Of a DNA stretch of 64,000 nucleotides, positions 7,853 to 17,404 are shown piece by piece; positions within the stretch are counted from its first letter, which is position 1, and every line of letters starts with the position of its first letter. The notes beneath the pieces were generated by a model that saw only the letters and a program-made list of their open reading frames with translations, was not told where the DNA came from and searched no databases. Source of the DNA: an uncultured Planctomycetota bacterium (lineage in GTDB: Bacteria; Planctomycetota; Phycisphaerae; UBA1845; Fen-1342); the NCBI GenBank assembly GCA_900696525.1, contig CAADGL010000016.1, positions 165,720 through 229,719 on the forward strand, written 5' to 3'. A program made the position numbers and the translations under genes.

Positions 7853-10027
7853 ATGCCCAAAGCCGTACGTTCGCTCCCCTTGGCGTTAGTGTCTGTTCTT
7901 GCTGCTCCAAGCCTTCTCGCCGGCCCCCCGGGCGATTGTGACAACAACGGCGTCGTCGACGCCGCCGACGTCGCCGCCTGGTACGCCTGCTTCCAGGGGC
8001 CGCTTTCGCCGCCCGGCCCGGGCTGCGAATGTGCCGACCTGAACGGCGACGGGGTGGTGGACATGCGCGACCTGGCGCTGCTCCAGCAACTGGTGCTGGC
8101 GGGGGCCCCGGTCCAGGAGGCGGAGCTGGCCGGGCTGGCCACGACGATCTACCCGTATTTCGAGCACGTCAACGCGTTCAACGTCGGCTCGCCGGTGCAG
8201 ATGGCGATCGACCCGTTTCTGATGCCTGGACTCGTCGGCAAGAACGTGCACATCTACGTCGTCGCCGACAAGAGCGCCGCCCAGTGGGGCAGCGATCCGG
8301 CGCTGGTCGACGTGCGCGGCGCGCCTCAGAGCTTCACCTTCTCCGGCGCGTCCATCCAGGCCAACACCGTCACGCTCTCGCTCGGCACGCTCAGCGCCAA
8401 CGGCGGCATCGCCCTCGGACTCGGCTACGACGTCGTCATCGACGTGAACAAGGACGGCGTGCTGAACGGCGGCGACGTGATCGACGGCCTGTCCAACGGC
8501 ATCGGCTTGCACGTCCTGCCCGACCTCACGCTCGACGGCCCGCTCGCGACCTCGTCCGCCACCTACTCCGGCGGCACCTTTCTCGGCCAGGTCACCGTCT
8601 GGCCCACGAACCTCGCCGCGCTCGGGCCGCGCCCGCTCGTCGTCATCAGCCACGGCAACGGCCACCAGTACACCTGGTACAACTACCTCCAGCAGAGCCT
8701 GGCTTCCTATGGCTACATCGTCATGAGCCATCAGAACAACACCGTGCCGGGCATCGAGAGCGCCTCGACCACCACGCTCACCAACACCGACTACCTCCTG
8801 GCCAACCAGGCCACCATCGCCGGCGGCGCGCTCAACGGCCTCATCGACTCCAGCCGCATCATCTGGATCGGCCACAGCCGCGGCGGCGAGGGCGTCGTCC
8901 GGGCCTACGACCGCATCTTCGACGGCGCCTGGGCCCCGCAGAACTACACCCTCGACGACATCGTGCTGATCAGCAGCATCGCGCCGACCGACTTTCTCGG
9001 CACCGCCTCCTCCAACCCGCACGACGTCAACTACCACATGCTCTACGGCTCCGCCGACGGCGACGTCTGCGGCTGCCCGAACAACGACGTGCCGCAGTCG
9101 TTCCACCTGCTCGACCGCGCCACCGGCACACGCCAGGCCACCTACGTCCACGGCGCCGACCACAACGACTTCAACTGCTGCGGCGTCAACGACTTCACCG
9201 GGCCGGCCGGCACCGAGATCGGCCGGCCCGAGGCGCAGCGCGTCGCCAAGGCCGTCTACCTGGCCCTCATCAAGCACTACGTCGAGGGACACCAGGCCGC
9301 CGGAGAGGTGCTCTGGCGCCAGTACGAGCGCTTCAAACCCATCGGCGTCGCGGGCGCCACCACCGTCGTCAGCCAGTTCAAGCCGAACCCGACCACCAGC
9401 GCCAGCTTCGTCATCGACGACTTCCAGGTCAACGGCAGCCCGAACTTCAGCAGCTCCGGCGGCGCGGTGAGCTACAACGTGCTGAACCTGACCGAGGGGC
9501 TGCTCGACGACAACAACACGTCGTTTGAGTGGTTGGTCTCGGACCCGATGAACGGCATGACCTACGCCCGCACCACCGACTACTCGCGCGGCGTGGTCTT
9601 CGACTGGACGCTCGGGACCGATCGGTTCATCGAGTGGGCGATCATCCCCGCCGGCCGGGACTTCACGCCCTATCGCCACCTGTCGTTCCGCGCCTGCCAA
9701 GGCACGCGCCACCCCGAGACCGTCGCCGTCCTGGGAGACCTGGTCTTCACCGTCACGCTGCGCGACGCCTCGGGCACGACCAGCTCGATGCGCATCGACG
9801 CCTTCGGCGGCGGCATCGAGGAGCCCTACCAGCGCACGGGCTACGGCGTGGGCGCCGGCTGGCAGAACGAGTTCGAGACGATCCGCCTGCCGCTCCAGGC
9901 GTTCCGCTTCAACGGCTCAGGGCTCGACCTGACCAACGTCGTCGCCGTCCGCTTCGAGTTCGGCACGTCGTACGGCGCCGGCCGCGGCCGGCTCGGCCTC
10001 GACGATCTGGAGCTGACGCGCGAGTAG
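7853..10027 (+). CDS. Secreted alpha/beta hydrolase with N-terminal dockerin-like pair and C-terminal binding domain
   Basis: A 724-residue exported esterase/lipase-like protein. Residues 1-24 are a signal peptide. Residues 27-80 hold two dockerin-like loops (GDCDNNGVVDAADVAAW and ADLNGDGVVDMRDLALL). The hydrolase domain spans about 225-490: LVVISHGNGHQYTWYNYLQ (oxyanion region), nucleophile elbow GHSRGGEG with Ser342, and a probable catalytic His in YVHGADHNDF (near 437). The acid is perhaps an Asp in YGSADGDV (near 402). The last ~220 residues are beta-rich and end in RGRLGLDDLEL, like a carbohydrate-binding or jelly-roll module. The overall look recalls polyester/lipid hydrolases, but the substrate cannot be read from sequence. 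Confidence 0.8.
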   Translation: MPKAVRSLPLALVSVLAAPSLLAGPPGDCDNNGVVDAADVAAWYACFQGPLSPPGPGCECADLNGDGVVDMRDLALLQQLVLAGAPVQEAELAGLATTIYPYFEHVNAFNVGSPVQMAIDPFLMPGLVGKNVHIYVVADKSAAQWGSDPALVDVRGAPQSFTFSGASIQANTVTLSLGTLSANGGIALGLGYDVVIDVNKDGVLNGGDVIDGLSNGIGLHVLPDLTLDGPLATSSATYSGGTFLGQVTVWPTNLAALGPRPLVVISHGNGHQYTWYNYLQQSLASYGYIVMSHQNNTVPGIESASTTTLTNTDYLLANQATIAGGALNGLIDSSRIIWIGHSRGGEGVVRAYDRIFDGAWAPQNYTLDDIVLISSIAPTDFLGTASSNPHDVNYHMLYGSADGDVCGCPNNDVPQSFHLLDRATGTRQATYVHGADHNDFNCCGVNDFTGPAGTEIGRPEAQRVAKAVYLALIKHYVEGHQAAGEVLWRQYERFKPIGVAGATTVVSQFKPNPTTSASFVIDDFQVNGSPNFSSSGGAVSYNVLNLTEGLLDDNNTSFEWLVSDPMNGMTYARTTDYSRGVVFDWTLGTDRFIEWAIIPAGRDFTPYRHLSFRACQGTRHPETVAVLGDLVFTVTLRDASGTTSSMRIDAFGGGIEEPYQRTGYGVGAGWQNEFETIRLPLQAFRFNGSGLDLTNVVAVRFEFGTSYGAGRGRLGLDDLELTRE

Positions 10028-10048
10028 CCCCACGGGGGATAGCGAAAC

Positions 10049-10699
10049 ATGAGAGCCATCATGCGACACCTGAATCCCATGACCGCGGCGCTGACGCTCG
10101 CCCTGGTGCTGCCCTGCGCCGCCGAGCCGCCCCCCTGCCCCGAGACGCCAGCGACGATCGAGCGCCTGCTGTACCTCCGCCCCTTCACCGTCGAGCAGCC
10201 GTTCCAGCACGTCTGGCGCGCCGAGCAGCCCGCGGTGACGCGCGGCGTGCTGATCGTCGTCGCCGTCAAGCCCGACCTGGTCTATCCGCGGCAGATCGCC
10301 GAGCCCGTCCTTTACGTCGGACGGCAAACCGCTCGCCGCGTCAACGTCGGCTACGCCTCCGGCCGCGTCATCGCCATCGTGCCCGGCGACGTGAACCTCG
10401 AGACCGACCCGGTCTGGTTTGGTACGCCGCGGCTTCCCGAGCAGGTCGATGCCAGGATCATCGCCCAGGAGCTCGAGGCGGCCCAGCGCGCCGGCATCCG
10501 TCCGGTGGCCGGCGAGCAGCTCCGCGCGGCCCGGTCGGTCGAGCCCGAGACGCTGAAGCTCGCCGACGAGGAGGCGCTGCTGCGCGAGGCCGCGCGCCTC
10601 ATCCTCAAGCACGCACCGGACGAGCGCGAGCAGGCCGAGGGCCTCATGCTCTCGAGCCGCAAGCCCGGCCAGCCGGAGAAGAAAGAGGTCAAGCCATGA
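10049..10699 (+). CDS. Hypothetical secreted protein
   Basis: A 216-residue protein I do not recognise. An N-terminal hydrophobic stretch (MTAALTLALVLPCAAEPPP) looks like a signal peptide. The middle is a beta-rich domain (RGVLIVVAVKPDLVYPRQIAEPVLYVGRQTA, RVIAIVPGDVNLETDPVWFGTPRLPEQV). The C-terminal third is a charged helix rich in Glu/Arg/Ala, ending in a Lys/Glu-rich tail. It begins 21 bases after the hydrolase gene and its TGA overlaps the next ATG (ATGA), so the next protein is translationally coupled and probably functionally linked. Confidence 0.7.
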   Translation: MRAIMRHLNPMTAALTLALVLPCAAEPPPCPETPATIERLLYLRPFTVEQPFQHVWRAEQPAVTRGVLIVVAVKPDLVYPRQIAEPVLYVGRQTARRVNVGYASGRVIAIVPGDVNLETDPVWFGTPRLPEQVDARIIAQELEAAQRAGIRPVAGEQLRAARSVEPETLKLADEEALLREAARLILKHAPDEREQAEGLMLSSRKPGQPEKKEVKP

Positions 10700-11523
10700 T
10701 GCGCCCCACGGGCTGCACGTTCACCATCGCCACGCTCGCTGTCGCGGCCACGCTCGCCGCTGCGGCGCACGCGGGGACCGTTTCGCTGGCGCTGTCGTCG
10801 CCGCAACACGGCCAGACGGTCCTGCCCGGCGCCACGATCTCGTGGTCGATCCACGCCACCGTCAGCGCGGGCGACAACCTCGGCCTCGCGCTGGTCTCGG
10901 TGGACCTCGTCCAGGACGCCGGCGCGCCCGCGACGCTCGATCTTCTGCCCGCCACGCCAGACGCCGCCCTCGCCGACTTCGACCGCCCGCGCGGCCTCTG
11001 CAACCCCGGCTCCCCCTCCGGCTTCGGCGGCACGCCCGCTGGCCCGCCGGGCGGCCAGAACCTGCTCCAGATCGGCGGGGCGCAGAACACCTTCGGCGTC
11101 GCCGGTGCGGGCATCGGCGAAGACGTCGTCGTCGACGGCGGCGTGGGGCAAGGCGTCGGGGGCCAGGTGATCGTCACCGGATCGTTCGCGGCCCCGGCCA
11201 TCGCCGGGACGTACACGTACGAGCTTCAGAACGCGCTGGCCAACGTGCTCACGGCGATCAACCCGGCCCCGCTTCAATCGACGGTCGAGCCGGCCACGGT
11301 GATCCTCGCCGCGCCGGTGCTCAGCTTCACGGTGGGCGGCCTGACCGGCGACCTGGACGGCTCGGGCTGCGTCGATCAGAGCGACCTGGGCATCCTCCTG
11401 GCCAACTTCGGCTGTGAGCAGCCGGGCCCCTGCCCGGGTGACGTGGACGGCGACGGCGACACGGACCAGGGCGACCTTGGGGCGCTGCTGGCCTTCTTTG
11501 GCCAGGGTCCGAACTGTCCCTGA
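10696..11523 (+). CDS. Secreted protein with C-terminal dockerin repeats
   Basis: A 275-residue exported protein. The signal peptide is FTIATLAVAATLAAAAHAG. Residues ~27-215 form a beta-sandwich-like domain (SLALSSPQHGQTVLPGATISWSI) with a Gly-rich loop region around FGVAGAGIGEDVVVDGGVG. The C-terminus carries two dockerin loops, GDLDGSGCVDQSDLGILLANFG and GDVDGDGDTDQGDLGALLAFFG, and ends in CP. The reading frame is open far upstream (to 9529), but the signal peptide, GGAGAAG-rich leader and ATGA overlap with the preceding gene fix the start at 10696. Function unknown; the domain may be a structural or binding module. Confidence 0.78.
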   Translation: MMRPTGCTFTIATLAVAATLAAAAHAGTVSLALSSPQHGQTVLPGATISWSIHATVSAGDNLGLALVSVDLVQDAGAPATLDLLPATPDAALADFDRPRGLCNPGSPSGFGGTPAGPPGGQNLLQIGGAQNTFGVAGAGIGEDVVVDGGVGQGVGGQVIVTGSFAAPAIAGTYTYELQNALANVLTAINPAPLQSTVEPATVILAAPVLSFTVGGLTGDLDGSGCVDQSDLGILLANFGCEQPGPCPGDVDGDGDTDQGDLGALLAFFGQGPNCP

Positions 11524-11556
11524 TCCGAAGCCGGCACCGCCGGCCGCGTGGCGCGG

Positions 11557-13317
11557 CTAGCCCTCCAGCCGGTTGAAGTGCTGCGCTCCGATCGCCAGCG
11601 CCCCCGTCGCCACCACGACGCCCAGCCCCAGCAGCCCGGACAGCAGCAGCCAGCCCTCGGGCGTCAGGTTGTTCGGCGCCGACAGCTCGCTTTCGGAGGA
11701 GACGCGCATCAGGCTCAGGATCGCGACGCCGCCGATCTCGACCAGCACAAACAGCATGCTGGCGATGAGGTTGAAGGTGCCGCCAAAGCCGGCCGCGATG
11801 CGGGCCGGGTTGCGCTGGCCGAAGACCGGGAAGCGCGCCCCCAGCCCGATCGCCAGGCCGGACAGCCCGATGCAGATCGACAGGCACACGAGCATCGTCA
11901 CCATCGACCAGAACGGATGCAGGTCGAGCATGTGGACCGCCAGCCACATCACGCCGCCGGCCGAGACCACCGTGAGCGCCAGGGCGAAGAAGAACTTGAC
12001 GAGCAGCAGCGTGACGCGCCGCAGCGGCAGCAGCTCGAGCAGCCAGAGCTGCTGGCTTTCGAGCGAGACCATCGGAAAGACGAAGCGGCTGGTGAAGGTG
12101 GCGAGGATCAGGCTGACGGTGGTGAGGTTCAGGAAGGTCATGAGGTTCTTGCTGGGCGAGCTCTCGACGTCGAGCGGCAGGCGCTGAAGGTTGGCCACGT
12201 AGACCAGCAGCAGGCCGAACATGATCACGATCTGCGTCCACTGCCGCGCGTCGCGCATGAAGTGCCGCACGTCCTTCAGCAGCAGCCGGTGCATCGCCCG
12301 CGGCAGCAGCAGCCGCGCCGGCGCACAGCAGGCGCCCGTGATCCAGCCGCGGCGGATCGTCGGCGAGTAGCGGCCCTGGAGCGCGCGGCTGTAGGCCAGC
12401 GGCCACGAGCGGCCCAGCACGTTGATCGTCGCCCACGAGACGAACGCCGCGTTGCCCAGCACGATGCCCAGGTACAGCAGGCTCTCGCCAACGTCGCGCT
12501 CCATCACGGCCACGATGCCGTTCGCCGTCCAGGTGTTGGGCATCAGCGGCTGGCGCAGGAACCTCAGGTTTCCAAACAGCTCCTCGACCCAGCGCTCCGA
12601 CTCCCACGAGGCCGACGAGGCGCGCGCGATCCAGTAGAGCGCCCCCAGCCCGATCGCGACGCTGATCGCCCCCACGGCCCGCAGCGGCCGGCGCGGCGCG
12701 AACATCGCGATCGCCCACGCCGCCAACAGCCCGGCGCAGGCCGGCATCGCAACGAAGGCCACGAAGTGCGCGAGGAAGAGCGGGTAATAGTACCACTCGA
12801 CTTGGGTATTGCTGGCGACGGCCAGCATCAGCGGACCGCCCAGCAACAGGAACGACCAGCTCGACAGCAGCATGCCCTCGACCCACTTGGCACACACGAT
12901 TTGCCTGGGGTCGACCGGCATCGCCAGCAGGTGCCCGGCCTCGTGCCGCCCGTAGAGCGTGCTGAAGGTCAGGATGGCGTTGGAGAACGCCAGCATCACC
13001 GCCAGAACCAGGAAGAAATGCACGAAGATCGCGTGATTGGCGATGCCGGCCACGAGCCCCAGCCGCCGCACGTAGCCCAGCACGCCGTCGAGCAGCACGT
13101 ACAGCGCCACCCAGATCAGCACCAGCAGCACGGCCACCGCCAGCGTCCGCAGCGGCGCCTCGCGTATCTGCTGGTCCAGCGCGTTGCGCATCTGGAGCCC
13201 GCGGGCCCGCGCCAGCGACAGCAGGGCAAGGGATCGACGCCGTGGCGCCGCGGCACCAGGCGGCCCTCCCGGAGGACCGCCCGGCTCGGCCTGCGGCTCC
13301 CACGGCGGCCGCGTCAT
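11557..13317 (-). CDS. ABC transporter permease (ABC-2-like, multi-span)
   Basis: A 586-residue integral membrane protein. After a Pro/Gly-rich N-terminus (PGGPPGGPPG) there are about a dozen hydrophobic segments, e.g. LRTLAVAVLLVLIWVALYVLL, FFLVLAVMLAFSNAILTF and VTLLLVKFFFALALTVV. A cytoplasmic segment of the type LLLKDVRHFMRDARQWTQ recurs in ABC-2-like export permeases. ATG 13317 overlaps the ATPase stop (ATGA); the frame is open upstream but that part shadows the ATPase. It is convergent with the plus-strand gene ending at 11523. With the neighbouring ATPase it probably forms an exporter; the cargo is unknown. Confidence 0.8.
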   Translation of the reverse strand: MTRPPWEPQAEPGGPPGGPPGAAAPRRRSLALLSLARARGLQMRNALDQQIREAPLRTLAVAVLLVLIWVALYVLLDGVLGYVRRLGLVAGIANHAIFVHFFLVLAVMLAFSNAILTFSTLYGRHEAGHLLAMPVDPRQIVCAKWVEGMLLSSWSFLLLGGPLMLAVASNTQVEWYYYPLFLAHFVAFVAMPACAGLLAAWAIAMFAPRRPLRAVGAISVAIGLGALYWIARASSASWESERWVEELFGNLRFLRQPLMPNTWTANGIVAVMERDVGESLLYLGIVLGNAAFVSWATINVLGRSWPLAYSRALQGRYSPTIRRGWITGACCAPARLLLPRAMHRLLLKDVRHFMRDARQWTQIVIMFGLLLVYVANLQRLPLDVESSPSKNLMTFLNLTTVSLILATFTSRFVFPMVSLESQQLWLLELLPLRRVTLLLVKFFFALALTVVSAGGVMWLAVHMLDLHPFWSMVTMLVCLSICIGLSGLAIGLGARFPVFGQRNPARIAAGFGGTFNLIASMLFVLVEIGGVAILSLMRVSSESELSAPNNLTPEGWLLLSGLLGLGVVVATGALAIGAQHFNRLEG

Positions 13318-14144
13318 GCCCGCCGCTCCAGCCCCGCCGGCGCGGCGCTCGCCTCGTCGGTCAGTTGCAGGAAGATGTCCTCCAGGCGCGTTCCCGGCGA
13401 CTGCGACTGGAGCGCGGCGAGCGTGCCGAGCGCCACGAGCCGGCCGCTCGACAGGATCCCGATCCGGTCCGCCACCGCCTCCGCGACGTCGAGCGTGTGC
13501 GTGCTCATGAACACCGTGCACCCGGCCTGGGCCAGCTCGCGGAAGATCGTCTTGATGACGCGGATCGAGCGCGGATCCAGCCCCACCAGCGGCTCGTCCA
13601 CCACCAGCAGCCGCGGCTCGTGGATCAGCGCCGCCGCGAGCGCCAGCTTCTGCTTCATTCCGTGGCTGTAGCCCTCGGTGAGCTGGTCGAGGAACGCCGC
13701 CATGTCCAGCCGCTGCACGAGGTGCGCCAGGCGCTCTGCGGCGAGCGCCGGCGGCACACCGTACATGTCGCGGACGAAGTGGATGAACTCGCGGCCGGTG
13801 AGCTTGTCATAGAGGAAAGGCAGGTCGGGAACGTAGGCGATGTGCTGCTTGGCCTGGCGCGGCGCATCGCGCATCGACAGGCCGCAGACGGTCACGTGGC
13901 CGCTGTCCGGCCGCAGCAGGCCGGTCGTCATTTTCAGCGTGGTGGTCTTGCCGGCGCCGTTTGGGCCGAGGAAGGCGAACACTTCGCCCGCGTACAGCGT
14001 CAGGCTCAGGCTGCTCACCGCGACCTTCACGCCGAAGCGCTTGGTCACCCCCTCCAGCCGGGCGGTCTCGATCCGCCCGTCGTCGCCGGGCGGCGACCCG
14101 CGCCGCTCGCCGCCATCATCGCTGAAGGGCGCTGGTCGCGTCAT
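13314..14144 (-). CDS. ABC transporter ATP-binding protein
   Basis: ATPase of the export cluster, 276 residues. Walker A is GPNGAGKT (60-67), the Q-loop region is AYVPDLPFLYDKLTG, the signature is degenerate (YSHGMKQKLALAAAL instead of LSGGQ) and Walker B is LLVVDEPLVGLDP, followed by the H-loop STHTLD. This matches the CcmA/NatA-type subfamily that partners ABC-2 permeases. The start shares ATGA with the upstream membrane-associated gene and the stop shares ATGA with the permease, so all three genes are coupled. About 30 N-terminal residues are poorly conserved and acidic. Confidence 0.92.
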   Translation of the reverse strand: MTRPAPFSDDGGERRGSPPGDDGRIETARLEGVTKRFGVKVAVSSLSLTLYAGEVFAFLGPNGAGKTTTLKMTTGLLRPDSGHVTVCGLSMRDAPRQAKQHIAYVPDLPFLYDKLTGREFIHFVRDMYGVPPALAAERLAHLVQRLDMAAFLDQLTEGYSHGMKQKLALAAALIHEPRLLVVDEPLVGLDPRSIRVIKTIFRELAQAGCTVFMSTHTLDVAEAVADRIGILSSGRLVALGTLAALQSQSPGTRLEDIFLQLTDEASAAPAGLERRA

Positions 14145-14974
14145 TCGCTCTCGAGATCCGTCCCGCCGGAGTACCAGGCGCGGCTGCTGAAAGGCTCGTC
14201 GATGATCGTAAGCAGTCCGAAAAGGGGCAGATCGATCTCCTGGCGCAGCACGCGACCGTCGAGCCCGACCCACACGCGCAGCCCGTTGGCCTCCACCCGG
14301 TACACCGGGACCTTCTCGCCGCCGTGCGAGATTTCCTCCTCGGCGGTGACGCGCACCAGCACGGACTCGGTGGCGAAGCGCTGGCCGGAGAGCCGCGAGG
14401 TGACGTGGGCCAGCGGATTGACGAGCTCCATGCGCCAGACGCGCCCCACGAACAGGTCCGGCAGCGTATCGAACGGCCGCAGCGCGTCGCCGAGGCTGCG
14501 CGTGGCGCTGGCGGGCAGCGCGAAGCTGCCGGTCTGGTCGCCGATCTGCCACTGGCAGGCGAAGTCGCTGGTCGAGAACCGCTCCCCCTTCATGCGCACC
14601 GTCGTGCCTAGCCCCTCCACGCTCATGTCGATCTCGTCCAGGACTCCCTGACGGTCCAGCAGCATGTTCGTGCGGATGATCACCTGCGGCGTCACGTGGC
14701 CCTGAATCCGGACTGGCCGAAGGTTCGTGCGGGCGAAGATGCGGATGCGCGTCTCGGTCGCGCGCGTGTCGGTCCAGGTCGTCCCGATCCGCAGGCCGCG
14801 GCTGTCGAAAATCCCGGCCTGCGTACGCACGCCCTCCCCGGGCGGCAGGTGCACCGCTGCCGAACGCGGCGCCTCGCCCGCCAGCCACATCGGAAACAGG
14901 TCATGGAAGAACAGCGCGGTGTTGGCAAAGGCCATCGCGCCGAGGGTGGTGATGCCGATCCATCGGTTCAACAT
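14141..14974 (-). CDS. Membrane-anchored protein of the ABC cluster (unknown function)
   Basis: A 277-residue protein with one N-terminal hydrophobic segment (RWIGITTLGAMAFANTALFF) and a large beta-rich extracytoplasmic domain (RIRIFARTNLRPVRIQGHV, SVLVRVTAEEEI, GLRVWVGLDGRVLRQEIDLPLFG). No family is recognised with certainty; the C-terminal pattern 'GLRVWVGLDGRVLRQE' resembles lipid/outer-membrane assembly accessory proteins that read a modified polymer or protein. It is the first gene of the ABC cluster and overlaps the ATPase by ATGA. Start ATG 14974 has a weak upstream site (GGCAGG); the frame is open to 15100. Confidence 0.65.
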   Translation of the reverse strand: MLNRWIGITTLGAMAFANTALFFHDLFPMWLAGEAPRSAAVHLPPGEGVRTQAGIFDSRGLRIGTTWTDTRATETRIRIFARTNLRPVRIQGHVTPQVIIRTNMLLDRQGVLDEIDMSVEGLGTTVRMKGERFSTSDFACQWQIGDQTGSFALPASATRSLGDALRPFDTLPDLFVGRVWRMELVNPLAHVTSRLSGQRFATESVLVRVTAEEEISHGGEKVPVYRVEANGLRVWVGLDGRVLRQEIDLPLFGLLTIIDEPFSSRAWYSGGTDLESE

Positions 14975-15157
14975 TCGGCCTGCCCACGTGCGAACGGCGG
15001 CGACGCCGGCCGCCGGCGCCGGCTCCTTGCTCGGCGCAGCCCCGACGCAGCCCGCGCTCGAACAACTGTGAATTCTACGTCGCGCGCCCACGCCGGGCAA
15101 CGAGAACGAAGGCGGCGGAGCCCGGCGACGAGAGGGCGGCGGAGCGGCGAAGCGCGC

Positions 15158-16213
15158 TCATGCCGGCTGGGCGGCCCGGCGCTCAAAGACGCCCAGGCCG
15201 GGGCGTTCGGCGAGACTGAGTGTCGACCGCTCCTGCACGATCCCTTCGAAGGGGTCGTCGGCCAGCAGCAGCGCTCCGTCGAGGTCGGCGTAGTCCACCA
15301 GGCTCGCGAGCGTCAACGCCGGGGCGATCGCCAGGCTGCTCGACACGAAGCAGCCCAGCATCACGCCCATGCCCAGCCCCCGGGCCAGGTGAATCATGCG
15401 CAGGGCCTCGCGCATCCCGCCGCACTTGTTCAGCTTGATGTTGATGCCGTCGACCAGCCCGGCCAGCGGTGCGACGTCCGCCGGCCGCTGGCAGCTCTCG
15501 TCAACGAAGATGGGCGCGACGCCGAGCGCCCGCAGCCGGCCGAACTCGCGCCACGCCGGCCGGGCCAGCGGCTGCTCGATCATCGCCGGCGCGAAGCGCG
15601 CCAGCGCCCGGATGTGCGACTCGGCCTCGTCCCCGGAGCGCCAGGCCTCGTTCGCGTCGAGCAGCAGCGGCCCGCCGAACCGCTCGCGGATCAGGCCCAG
15701 CGTCTGCTGATCGGTTTCGACGCCCACCTTGACCTTGAGTGCCTCGTAGCCGGCGGCCAGCGCCTCCTCCACCTTCTGCCGCGTTTCCCGCGGGTCGGCG
15801 ACGCCGATCGTGAACGTCGTCGTCGTGCGCGGGCGGGCCAGCCCAAGCAGCTTCCAGACCGGAACGCCGAGCCGCAGCCCCACCCAGTCGTGGCAGGCGC
15901 TGTCGAGCGCCGCAATCACGGCGCGCTGGGCGTCGTGCTCGCGGATCGCCTCGGCGACGATCGGCTCGATGGCGAACGGGTCGGCCGCAGCGCCCGCCCC
16001 CGGCGTCGCCAGGCGCCGCGCGATCCGCTCCAGGGCGGCCTCGGAAAGCTCCAGCGACTGCCCATAGAGCCGCGAAGCCACGACCTCGCCCAGCCCCGCC
16101 AGCCCCTCGTGCTCGAGGCGGACAACGATCGTCTCCTTCTCATCGACGCCGCCCTGGGCGGTCGCAAAGCGATACTTCGGCCGCAGCCGCTGCCTGTGCC
16201 AGCTCAGCTTCAC
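15158..16213 (-). CDS. Enolase-superfamily epimerase (dipeptide epimerase / mandelate racemase-like)
   Basis: A 351-residue TIM-barrel enzyme that probably abstracts an alpha-proton from a carboxylate substrate. Catalytic features fit the muconate-lactonising/Ala-Glu epimerase group: KxK at 160-162 (LKVKVG), metal ligands D186 (LLDANEAW), E213 (IEQP) and D238 (VDES), and a second lysine in NIKLNKCGG (K260). The start is GTG at 16213, which shares GTGA with the preceding gene's stop. L-Ala-D/L-Glu epimerase (murein peptide recycling) is the likeliest specific role, but related enzymes act on other substrates and no murein genes flank it. Confidence 0.85.
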   Translation of the reverse strand: MKLSWHRQRLRPKYRFATAQGGVDEKETIVVRLEHEGLAGLGEVVASRLYGQSLELSEAALERIARRLATPGAGAAADPFAIEPIVAEAIREHDAQRAVIAALDSACHDWVGLRLGVPVWKLLGLARPRTTTTFTIGVADPRETRQKVEEALAAGYEALKVKVGVETDQQTLGLIRERFGGPLLLDANEAWRSGDEAESHIRALARFAPAMIEQPLARPAWREFGRLRALGVAPIFVDESCQRPADVAPLAGLVDGINIKLNKCGGMREALRMIHLARGLGMGVMLGCFVSSSLAIAPALTLASLVDYADLDGALLLADDPFEGIVQERSTLSLAERPGLGVFERRAAQPA

Positions 16214-16530
16214 GCCAGTCCGTCGCCTTCGTCGCTTTCGCCGTCGACGTCCACGACGTCGTCGAGGGCCGAGAGACTGATGATCGCCGTGCGTTCGACG
16301 TGCACGAGCCGGCGGTTTGTCCGGCGCGTGCCGCTTTTCTCCAGGTCGCGCGCCTGGCTGATGTAGACTTCCTTGGGGCTGTGACCGTCGCTTCGGTCAT
16401 GCACGTCGGCGTCGGCAAGCCAGTAGCCGCGCTCGCTGAAGGCCGTAAGCGTGCCGATGTAGATCATCGGCCCCTGCGTGTCGAGCACGACGCGCCGCCG
16501 CAGGTACCTTGCTAGCTCGGGCTCGCCCAT
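16210..16530 (-). CDS. Small conserved hypothetical protein, possibly LSm-like
   Basis: A 106-residue protein with a short beta-rich core (RRRVVLDTQGPMIYIGTLTAFSERGYWLADADV) followed by a basic segment and an acidic C-terminus (DDVVDVDGESDEGDG). The strand pattern, with 'GTLTAF' and 'YWLADADVHD', is reminiscent of a small Sm-type barrel, but this is a guess from appearance. ATG 16530 is favoured because AGGTGG lies upstream; GTG at 16539 is the longer alternative. It overlaps the epimerase start by four bases, so the two are cotranslated. It starts 118 bases from the divergent recO. Confidence 0.6.
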   Translation of the reverse strand: MGEPELARYLRRRVVLDTQGPMIYIGTLTAFSERGYWLADADVHDRSDGHSPKEVYISQARDLEKSGTRRTNRRLVHVERTAIISLSALDDVVDVDGESDEGDGLA

Positions 16531-16648
16531 GGCTGCCACCTGGTCACGTCAAGCCGCTCGAGCCCGCCGCGCGCACGACGCTGTACGCCGCCACGCCGGG
16601 GCCCCCAAGACCCGCTGACGCTCGCCGGTTAGCATACGTCGGCGGCGC

Positions 16649-17404
16649 ATGTTATCCAAGCGAACCGAAGAGGCCGTCGTCCTGCGCGTTTCGGACTACT
16701 CCGAATCGTCGCAAATCGTCTCGCTGCTGACCGCAGGCAGCGGCCTCGTGCGGCTGATCGCCAAGGGCGCCCGTCGCGGGACGAAGACGCGCTTCTCCGC
16801 CGGCGTCGATCTGCTGGAGCACGGAACCCTCACGTTCGTCCCCGCGCATGGCGACGCCGGTCTCGGGAATCTCGCCGAGTGGGCGCAGCGCGACGCGTTC
16901 GCCGCCCTGCGAGCCGACCTCCGGTCGCTCTACGCCGCGATGTACGCCGTCGAGCTTGTGCCGCCGCTCACCGAAGAGTACGACCCGCACCCCGGCCTCT
17001 TTGAGGGCCTGCTGACGCTGCTGCGCGGCCTGTCCGGCCCGCCGCAGCCTCGGGCCGCCCCCGCCGATCGCAGCGCCGCCGTCATCGCCGCCATCCTCCG
17101 GTTCCAGGTGCGTCTTCTCAACGAGATCGGGCTCATGCCGCGGCTGACCGAGTGCGTGGAGTGTCGCCGGCCCTCCACCGGTGCGGGTGCGTACTTCAGC
17201 GCCTTGGCCGGCGGACTGCTCTGTCGCGACTGCGAGATGCACCACGCCGACAAGCGCCGAGTCCCGCCGGGGGTGCTTTCGCGGGGTGGTGGGTTGTGCG
17301 TGACGGCCGGGGCGGTCGAACTGCTGAACGGGTACCTGATGCATGTCGCGAACCGGCGGTTCGAGTCATACGGCCCGCTGCAACAGGTGCTTCGAGAGCG
17401 CTAA
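16649..17404 (+). CDS. recO: DNA repair protein RecO
   Basis: Recombination mediator of the RecFOR pathway; it helps load RecA on SSB-coated single-stranded DNA. The 251-residue protein starts with the OB-fold (EAVVLRVSDYSESSQIVSLLTAGSGLVRLIAKGAR) and has an alpha-helical middle. A four-cysteine zinc site (CVEC at 169-172 and CRDC at 192-195) comes with the YFS...GGLLC context typical of RecO. Length matches the family. It stands alone, divergent from the small hypothetical gene. Confidence 0.93.
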   Translation: MLSKRTEEAVVLRVSDYSESSQIVSLLTAGSGLVRLIAKGARRGTKTRFSAGVDLLEHGTLTFVPAHGDAGLGNLAEWAQRDAFAALRADLRSLYAAMYAVELVPPLTEEYDPHPGLFEGLLTLLRGLSGPPQPRAAPADRSAAVIAAILRFQVRLLNEIGLMPRLTECVECRRPSTGAGAYFSALAGGLLCRDCEMHHADKRRVPPGVLSRGGGLCVTAGAVELLNGYLMHVANRRFESYGPLQQVLRER